Assembly (NCBI GenBank): GCA_001462255.1
Contig: LIUJ01000029.1
Location: forward strand, 1,684-13,338
DNA length: 11,655 nt
Direction: 5' to 3'
Source of the DNA: Fibrobacteria bacterium GUT77
GTDB lineage: Bacteria; Fibrobacterota; Chitinivibrionia; Chitinivibrionales; Chitinispirillaceae
Below the pieces are notes generated by a model. That model was not told the origin of the DNA and did no database searches. It worked only from the letters and a program-made list of their open reading frames with translations. This document shows, in pieces, positions 7,001-11,655 of the stretch (its first letter is position 1; every line of letters starts with the position of its first letter). A program made the position numbers and the translations under genes.

Positions 7001-7064
7001 CTGGATTACTTCGTCGCTTCGCTCCTCGTAATGACGTCATCGCGAGCGTAGCGAAGCGATCCGG
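7001..7064. repeat. Palindromic intergenic repeat element
   Basis: This imperfect inverted repeat is centred on the perfect 10-base palindrome ATGACGTCAT (7031-7040). The left arm contains CGCTTCGCTCCTCG and the right arm contains CGCGAGCGTAGCGAAGCG, which pair with a small gap. The ends CTGGAT and ATCCGG pair apart from one T-G position. The sequence type (GGATT-CTTCGTCGCTTCGCTC-TCG-AATGACG) is like the small palindromic repeats found in many copies in some bacterial genomes. It lies downstream of the methyltransferase gene and upstream of uvrC. The RNA would fold into a long hairpin with T-rich sequence nearby, so it may end or dampen transcription. Confidence 0.65.
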
Positions 7065-7083
7065 ATTATTTTTAGCATATGCG

Positions 7084-7800
7084 TCAACTCTTACGACAAA
7101 TGCAGGTTAGATATCCGACATACTTCAGGCAACCCATCCTATAGAATGTATTGATCTCGTTATTCACCGCCGCCTTCATCGCGCCGGAGCAAAAGTATCC
7201 CGCCGTGTCGGATTCTCTCTTTACCAAATGACCGTAGTAATTATCCCAATTATTAGGCGACGAGAGGCCGATGTACTGCAATTCTAAGGTAGCGTCTTTT
7301 ATCAATTCCCTATAAGCGTCTTCGGAGAGCGTTTGTTTTTCAGGGTTGCCGTAGACTTGGCTCACGGCGGCGGGGACTTGTTCCGTCGTATAGACTATAT
7401 CCGCGAAAGCCGCAAACGCCCGCGGCAACAACCATTGCCCTATCACGTCAAAAAACGGTTTTCTCACTGACGATTTTAGGAAACCGCCTTCCGCGACGAC
7501 CAAGTCAAACGGCGCGTCGGCGTAGCCGGCCTCAAACGGATTCCCGACGTCGACGGTTACCAAATGGCCTACCCCGTTGCGTTCGCACAACGCCCTCGCT
7601 TCCTCGGCAAGCCCGCGGCGCGTTTCCACGGCTACTATCCTGCAACGGAACTCCCTTGCGACCACGGCCGCCCCCGCCCCGCACCCGCACCCCAAAATCA
7701 ATACGCGGCTCGACGGGCTGACGGCGCCGAACCGCGCGGCGGCAATAACGAATTCCCTTCCGGCGGGAGAGAGAAAATTATAGTTGGGGTCGGTTATCAT
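7084..7800 (-). CDS. Class I SAM-dependent methyltransferase, substrate unknown
   Basis: This 238-residue protein has a Rossmann-type SAM-binding core. Motif I is VLILGCGCGAGAAVVARE (33-50), the acidic end of strand 2 is VAVETRRG, a VTVDVGNPFE segment is motif III-like, and FDLVVAEGGFL replaces the usual motif IV. There is no DPPY or NPPY, so DNA-adenine methylation is unlikely; a small molecule, lipid or protein substrate is more plausible. The C-terminus (YVGYLTCICRKS, with further cysteines) is distinctive and I do not recognise it. The ATG at 7798-7800 has only a weak AGG upstream. The gene begins 21 bases after the stop of the restriction endonuclease gene, yet its composition is GC-rich like the genes downstream, so it probably belongs to the older chromosome and only adjoins the acquired unit. 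It may now be transcribed from the R-M promoter. Confidence 0.75.
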   Translation of the reverse strand: MITDPNYNFLSPAGREFVIAAARFGAVSPSSRVLILGCGCGAGAAVVAREFRCRIVAVETRRGLAEEARALCERNGVGHLVTVDVGNPFEAGYADAPFDLVVAEGGFLKSSVRKPFFDVIGQWLLPRAFAAFADIVYTTEQVPAAVSQVYGNPEKQTLSEDAYRELIKDATLELQYIGLSSPNNWDNYYGHLVKRESDTAGYFCSGAMKAAVNNEINTFYRMGCLKYVGYLTCICRKS

Positions 7801-7821
7801 ATATCATAACCTATCTGTATT

Positions 7822-8709
7822 TTATAGAAATTTCCATATATCATCAACTAACAAACAATCCAATGTTCTGATGTTTTCTTTAAGTATCAAGTCTGAACAC
7901 ATCACCGGCCTTAAATCACAATAATATACGCCGTCCAACGGATTCAACTTTACTGTATAGCCCTTAAAATGCCCTGTGAGAAATGTCGTATTAACACCAA
8001 ACTTAGGCAGTTTTCCCTTTCTTTGAACATCATGTAAAAATACGGCAAAATGCGGGGTTTCAATATTGGTTAAGCGATTATATAAAAATTTATCCATAAA
8101 TATCTTGTCTAACCTATCTTTGCTGGACGTTTTTACAGAACCTATCGCTTTTAACTCATCGTTTTTTTCAATAATTAAATCATGTTGATAAACCATTTGA
8201 AACAATTCTTCTCCATTAACAATAACAGGTACGGGTATAATACCATCCCTCACCGATATCCCCAATTCAACAAGAACTAGTCGAATATAACGTTCAAATA
8301 AATCACCGTTTATCTTTCGTGCGGTATTACTTTCGCCTGTTGGTAGCGCATCTAACGTCGCACCTATCGATTGTTGACAAGTATAAATAAACTTATTTAT
8401 TGTTTTTCGTGTTTCACGATCTCGACTTATATCCTTTATATGTTTAATCGCGTATGCAAAGGTGTTTTTTGATTTAGAAAAGTCATTTATTGAAATCAAC
8501 AAGTCTCCGTTAATAGGACGCGTTACATTAAAATTACCGTCTTTTTTGTATTGAAAAAAACGATATTGCGTTTCATTTTGCGAAACAATAACCGCCTGTA
8601 AGTTATCATAAATAAACGCCAAATATTCTTCACAAAAGCAAGAATAGTCTTCAAGAGTTCTGAAGTTCTCTTTATTTTTGGCAGTCATCAATAATTGAGA
8701 TAATTTCAT
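7822..8709 (-). CDS. Probable type II restriction endonuclease
   Basis: This 295-residue protein is translated from an ATG that overlaps the stop of the adjacent DNA methyltransferase gene as ATGA, so the two form a tight operon. That position is the best evidence that it is the cognate restriction enzyme. Sequence support is a possible PD-(D/E)xK-like core: the helix NGDLFERYIRLVLVELGI (134-151) with Glu139, then HDLII with Asp177, then GSVKTSSKDR with Lys193. The residue two before the lysine is Ser191, not Glu or Asp. Ser-x-Lys is known in some type II enzymes such as the NgoMIV/Cfr10I group, which use another acidic residue; here none is placed exactly as in that group. The recognition site cannot be read from sequence. 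The gene is clearly AT-rich compared with those from 7800 downward, which suggests acquisition. I do not recognise a named family member. Confidence 0.7.
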   Translation of the reverse strand: MKLSQLLMTAKNKENFRTLEDYSCFCEEYLAFIYDNLQAVIVSQNETQYRFFQYKKDGNFNVTRPINGDLLISINDFSKSKNTFAYAIKHIKDISRDRETRKTINKFIYTCQQSIGATLDALPTGESNTARKINGDLFERYIRLVLVELGISVRDGIIPVPVIVNGEELFQMVYQHDLIIEKNDELKAIGSVKTSSKDRLDKIFMDKFLYNRLTNIETPHFAVFLHDVQRKGKLPKFGVNTTFLTGHFKGYTVKLNPLDGVYYCDLRPVMCSDLILKENIRTLDCLLVDDIWKFL

Positions 8710-9686
8710 CGTATTGATTCTCGCCTTCTTGCGTTCAGTCTATCGTATTCGATCCATTGGGTAATAGTTCGACAAGCAACATTGTCAATTCTTGAAATCG
8801 CCAATTTGTTGTATTCTTCATTCATCTCACAACCGATCCATTTTCGCCCAAGTTGTTCGGCAACAACCAACGTTGTGCCCGAACCGGAAAACGGATCTAA
8901 GACTATATCCTCTTGATTACTTGACGCCAGTATTAATTTGCGTAATAATTCCTCAGGTTTTTGAGTCGGATGTTCAGTTTTTTCCCCCATACCGTTACAC
9001 GTAGTAGGTATTTCAATCACATCTTTAGGCTTGGCTCCCATCGGATGCGGCTTCCATAAATTAGAGTTCTTTTTACCATTACCGTACTGACTCGTTTCAG
9101 CTTGCGGGTGTTCCGGGTATTTTAGTGTGTGCTCACTATATGGAATCCGAATATCATCAATATTCATCGTAAATTGTTTCGATTTCCGCAAATGTAATAT
9201 GCTTTCATGTGAGCGTCCCCAATCACATCCAAGGTTTGCCTTATTTCGGTAATACCATATCAACCATCTGCAATCTGAAAAAAATCTCATCGCCGGATGT
9301 TTCAAATCCGCTAAGATCTCACTAAACCCGCATATATATAGCGTACCGGTCGGCTTTAAAATACGGGACGCTTCGGAAATCCAGTCCAACGACCAACGAA
9401 TGTACTGCTCTTGCGAATCAAATTTATCCCAATCCGCTTTTTGAATATTATAGGGAGGATCGGCGAATATCAAATCCATAGAACCTGTTTTGAGCATTTT
9501 TAACCAATGAAGGCTATTGCCGGAAAACAACAACCCGTTTTTCCGGCTATATGTCGGTTCTGAAATCCCTACCATAGTCCTGTCAACCGCATGGTCATAA
9601 ATATTTGATGCATCAAGCGGATAATTGTCTATTTCTTTATCAAACAAAAAAATAGGCTCTTCCTTGACGGCTGTTTTAATCGGCAT
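8706..9686 (-). CDS. Type II DNA methyltransferase, beta class (probably N6-adenine)
   Basis: The enzyme transfers methyl from SAM to a base in the recognition site and protects it from the partner endonuclease. I place the start at the ATG at 9684-9686 (326 residues) because GGAGG at 9692-9696 lies just upstream; a GTG at 9716 would add ten residues without such a site. The catalytic motif IV, DLIFADPPYN (71-80), comes first. EHPTQKPEELL (238-248), the SAM-binding motif I DPFSGSGTT (264-272) and GCEMN (285-289) come last. This order defines the beta class, as in M.RsrI. DPPY favours adenine-N6 over cytosine-N4. The variable region between (about 120-235) should hold target recognition, including NLGCDWGRSHESILHL. 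The endonuclease gene follows with a four-base overlap. Composition is AT-rich. The recognition sequence is unknown. Confidence 0.92.
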   Translation of the reverse strand: MPIKTAVKEEPIFLFDKEIDNYPLDASNIYDHAVDRTMVGISEPTYSRKNGLLFSGNSLHWLKMLKTGSMDLIFADPPYNIQKADWDKFDSQEQYIRWSLDWISEASRILKPTGTLYICGFSEILADLKHPAMRFFSDCRWLIWYYRNKANLGCDWGRSHESILHLRKSKQFTMNIDDIRIPYSEHTLKYPEHPQAETSQYGNGKKNSNLWKPHPMGAKPKDVIEIPTTCNGMGEKTEHPTQKPEELLRKLILASSNQEDIVLDPFSGSGTTLVVAEQLGRKWIGCEMNEEYNKLAISRIDNVACRTITQWIEYDRLNARRRESIR

Positions 9687-9754
9687 ACAATCCTCCAATA
9701 TATTTGTCAATTCCACCTAACGATAATCAACCGGTATTCACCCAACATAACACT

Positions 9755-9781
9755 TTTATACACTGACTAGCGTATCTTCAA
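9755..9781 (-). promoter_or_regulatory. Possible promoter of the R-M operon
   Basis: On the minus strand, TTGAAG (9781-9776) and TATAAA (9760-9755) are separated by 15 bases (16 if read as CTTGAA), a weak sigma70-type match. It lies in the end of the gene remnant and would give a leader of about 60 bases. The better-looking TTGACA at 9710-9705 is too close to the start codon. Confidence 0.25.
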
Positions 9782-9868
9782 GAACAGCAGTAGCCCTCCG
9801 ATCAAAAGCCCCACCGGCGCTATGTGGAAGCGCCACGTTACCTTTAAGTTACGGATTTCTGCCTTCAA
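9767..9868 (-). pseudogene. 3' remnant of a membrane-protein gene
   Basis: Read on the minus strand, this frame is open for 33 codons between a stop at 9869-9871 and a TAG at 9767-9769. It encodes KAEIRNLKVTWRFH followed by APVGLLIGGLLLFLKIR and stop. This is a basic helical segment, one convincing membrane helix and a positively charged end, exactly how the C-terminus of many membrane proteins looks. There is no start codon with a ribosome binding site, and the bases (about 9770-9845) are GC-rich like the host genes, unlike the AT-rich genes on either side. It overlaps the last codons of the methylase gene in another frame. I infer the stranded 3' end of an older chromosomal gene cut by insertion or deletion. 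The C-terminus of a GldG-like ABC-associated protein looks similar, but that is only an impression. A chance open frame is the alternative. Confidence 0.5.
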
Positions 9869-11655
9869 TTAAGCAGTCCATTCTTTCCCGCAAACTTTTT
9901 TTTGTATCAATAATGCTTTTTACCTCGTCGGAAATCCGCTTGATTTTATTCGCATCCCTATGAATCGGCAAACGTAATTCGTAAAACCGTTCGCCAATCG
10001 TTGAAATCGTGCCTTGAACAAATGTGTATTTTGCTATTTGTTTTTGTACAATGGGCGTATTCAGCAAATATAACAGATAAAACGGGTTGATGTCGCTATC
10101 TTTTGACGCCCTGATTTTCAGCAAATGGCTTTGAATGATGATCTTTTCGTCTTGTTCGGTTATTATAGCGCTTCTGCCTATTAAAAAAGTTCCGTCTTTT
10201 ACAAATAATATATCATTTTCCCGCACGTCTTGTTGCTTTTTGTACAGTTCATAAATTTCTTCCGGAACGCATTTTATCGGATCTATTTTCAGTTCCCAAT
10301 TTACAATATCGCTTGTGCGGATGAACGGAACATCGCCTTTACCGTAGAATTGAGAACCTATTTCGTTGCCTCGTTTGATATGTAATTTTTTATCTTTTAT
10401 CAACTCGTCGACGGTTTTTACCTCAAATGTTTCGGATTTTTCGATCAAATCCATTTCTTGACGCAGTTCCGGGTCATAGTAATCGGGGATGAAAATCCAG
10501 TTTTTTATCTTTGAATAGTCTATAACAAACCCCAAGTGCGTGTCTGCTATGGGATTACCTTGTTTAAAAAATTGATATTGTCGGGCAATCGACGCGATTT
10601 CGTCGTCAATGATTTTGTTTCCGTCGTTGTCTAAAACAAATGAACCGTTTTTGTTCATTTTGTATATTTCTTTGCCGTTTTTATTGTGTCCGCAGGTATT
10701 GGCAATACCCATAAAAATAGGGTACTCGGCGGTCGGCTTACATTTTTTTAAAACTAAAATGCTTGTTTTAAAGTGCGTATTCGGTTGAAACGTTTCCGTC
10801 GGGGTGCTGATAATGGCCTCTATTTGCGCGTTTTGCGTTATATAATTCCAAATATAGCGATCAGACGGATTACCGAACGTTCCTTCAGGCAAAACGATTG
10901 CCATCCTACCGCCGTCTTTTAACAAATTCAGATTCCGTTCAATAAACAATATTTGCGGAGGCTGTTCTTCTTTTAATTTCCCCTTTGCGTAGATACGATT
11001 TTTAAAAATCCAATTATGGGCAAGCTCGAATTGCTTTAATTTGTCTTCGCCCTTAACCTTGATTTTATCCCCGAAAGGCGGATTTGTCAATAATATATCA
11101 AACGTATCCAATTCGATTTTTGTTTTTGTCTTAGGTCGCCAATTGTCCGGATTTTCCAAACTGTCCTCACAAAAAATACCGGTTGTTCCGTCCCCGACCA
11201 TATTCATGTACGCTTTGGCGACTTTGCTTAGAAAATAATCTTTGTCGATGCCTCTGAAATTTTTTGTGGCGACATCTATTTTCTTTTTTAATTTATCTGT
11301 TTCGTTCCATCCCAGTTTACCGTATTTTTCATCAATTTGCCGCCAAACATATTTCAGCGATTCTATCAAAAAACCGCCGCTGCCGCACGCAGGATCAATG
11401 ATTTTATCAAACTCGTCCGGTTGCAGAATATCAACAATCATTTTCACAACGTTACGCGGAGTGAAAAATTGCCCTTGACCGCCCTTAAGCGCGTGGCCGA
11501 TAAACGTTTCAAACGCGTCGGCAACAACATCCCTCTCGCTTTCCATCAATGAATAATTTTGCAACTCACCGACGATAAACATCAACGAATTCGTGTCTAA
11601 AACGATTTTGTCCTCTGCGTCAATCACTTCCGGCATTCTTGTTCTTACTTCGTTA
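9849..11655 (-). CDS. Type I-like N6-adenine DNA methylase fused to one HsdS-type recognition domain (5' end missing)
   Basis: The frame stays open to the window edge (codons reading NEVRTR precede the Met at 11634-11636), so the gene starts further right and that Met is internal. About 600 residues are visible. Counting from that Met, the methylase core shows GGQGQFFTPRNVV (52-64), SAM motif I DPACGSGGFL (81-90) and catalytic motif IV NPPF (185-188), the gamma-class pattern of HsdM. From about residue 395 a target-recognition domain follows: VKTVDELIKDKKLHIKRG, then DVPFIRTSDIVNW, NDILFVKDGTFLIGRSAI and YLLYLLNTPIVQKQI. It ends in a helix (ISDEVKSIIDTKKSLRERM) like the HsdS spacer. One recognition domain fused to the methylase is typical of type IIG/BcgI-like or type I-derived enzymes. 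A nuclease or helicase could lie outside the window. The gene is AT-rich; no hsdR or separate hsdS is visible downstream. Confidence 0.88.
   Translation of the reverse strand, partial: NEVRTRMPEVIDAEDKIVLDTNSLMFIVGELQNYSLMESERDVVADAFETFIGHALKGGQGQFFTPRNVVKMIVDILQPDEFDKIIDPACGSGGFLIESLKYVWRQIDEKYGKLGWNETDKLKKKIDVATKNFRGIDKDYFLSKVAKAYMNMVGDGTTGIFCEDSLENPDNWRPKTKTKIELDTFDILLTNPPFGDKIKVKGEDKLKQFELAHNWIFKNRIYAKGKLKEEQPPQILFIERNLNLLKDGGRMAIVLPEGTFGNPSDRYIWNYITQNAQIEAIISTPTETFQPNTHFKTSILVLKKCKPTAEYPIFMGIANTCGHNKNGKEIYKMNKNGSFVLDNDGNKIIDDEIASIARQYQFFKQGNPIADTHLGFVIDYSKIKNWIFIPDYYDPELRQEMDLIEKSETFEVKTVDELIKDKKLHIKRGNEIGSQFYGKGDVPFIRTSDIVNWELKIDPIKCVPEEIYELYKKQQDVRENDILFVKDGTFLIGRSAIITEQDEKIIIQSHLLKIRASKDSDINPFYLLYLLNTPIVQKQIAKYTFVQGTISTIGERFYELRLPIHRDANKIKRISDEVKSIIDTKKSLRERMDCLIEGRNP

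Noticed and set aside
8410..8418. TGTTTCACG, identical to half of the parS consensus
   Set aside because: The second half does not match (ATCTCGA instead of TGAAACA) and it lies inside the endonuclease gene. No full parS palindrome was found elsewhere in the window.
9682..9710. Perfect TTGACA (minus strand) considered as the -35 of the R-M operon
   Set aside because: A -10 at normal spacing would fall on the start codon (TATGCC), leaving no leader for the clear GGAGG ribosome binding site.

Overview
The window comes from a bacterial chromosome, almost certainly of a diderm: it has an exported beta-barrel protein of the PorV/UPF0164 type, a bactofilin, and a membrane-anchored M23 peptidase. 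The mix of genes would fit the Fibrobacterota/FCB or spirochaete side of the tree, but nothing here fixes the phylum and that placement is low confidence. No tRNA, rRNA, CRISPR array or transposase gene was seen.

Left part (1-3287, plus strand). The 3' end of parA overlaps parB by the ATGA junction. A 258-base gene-free spacer follows. It carries two perfect DnaA boxes in the same orientation, several weaker copies, and a tandem AT-rich 8-mer next to the first box, so it is a good candidate for the replication origin or part of it. Next come a membrane-anchored M23 zinc peptidase, a bactofilin with a very strong ribosome binding site at the peptidase stop codon, a hairpin, and a small STAS-like protein. 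This links chromosome segregation and a possible origin to cell-shape genes.

Middle part (3284-7800, minus strand). In transcription order: a SAM-dependent methyltransferase, an intergenic palindromic repeat, uvrC, a PorV-like barrel with an unusual acidic repeat tail, and a rimI-like acetyltransferase that overlaps the barrel gene. The acetyltransferase is convergent with the STAS gene and their stop codons overlap. Base composition is GC-rich throughout, like the left part.

Right part (7801-11655, minus strand). Composition turns clearly AT-rich. Two DNA-modification units lie here: a beta-class DNA methyltransferase with an ATGA-overlapping probable restriction endonuclease (a type II R-M pair of unknown specificity), and the 3' two-thirds or so of a type I-like N6-adenine methylase fused to one target-recognition domain, cut by the window end. 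Between them is a short GC-rich, host-like coding remnant ending in a membrane helix, probably the stranded 3' end of an older chromosomal gene. The simplest reading is a small restriction-modification island acquired by transfer at one chromosomal site. I see no convincing wholly new system; the origin candidate, the gene remnant, the one-TRD methylase fusion and the endonuclease with an atypical active site are the best leads.
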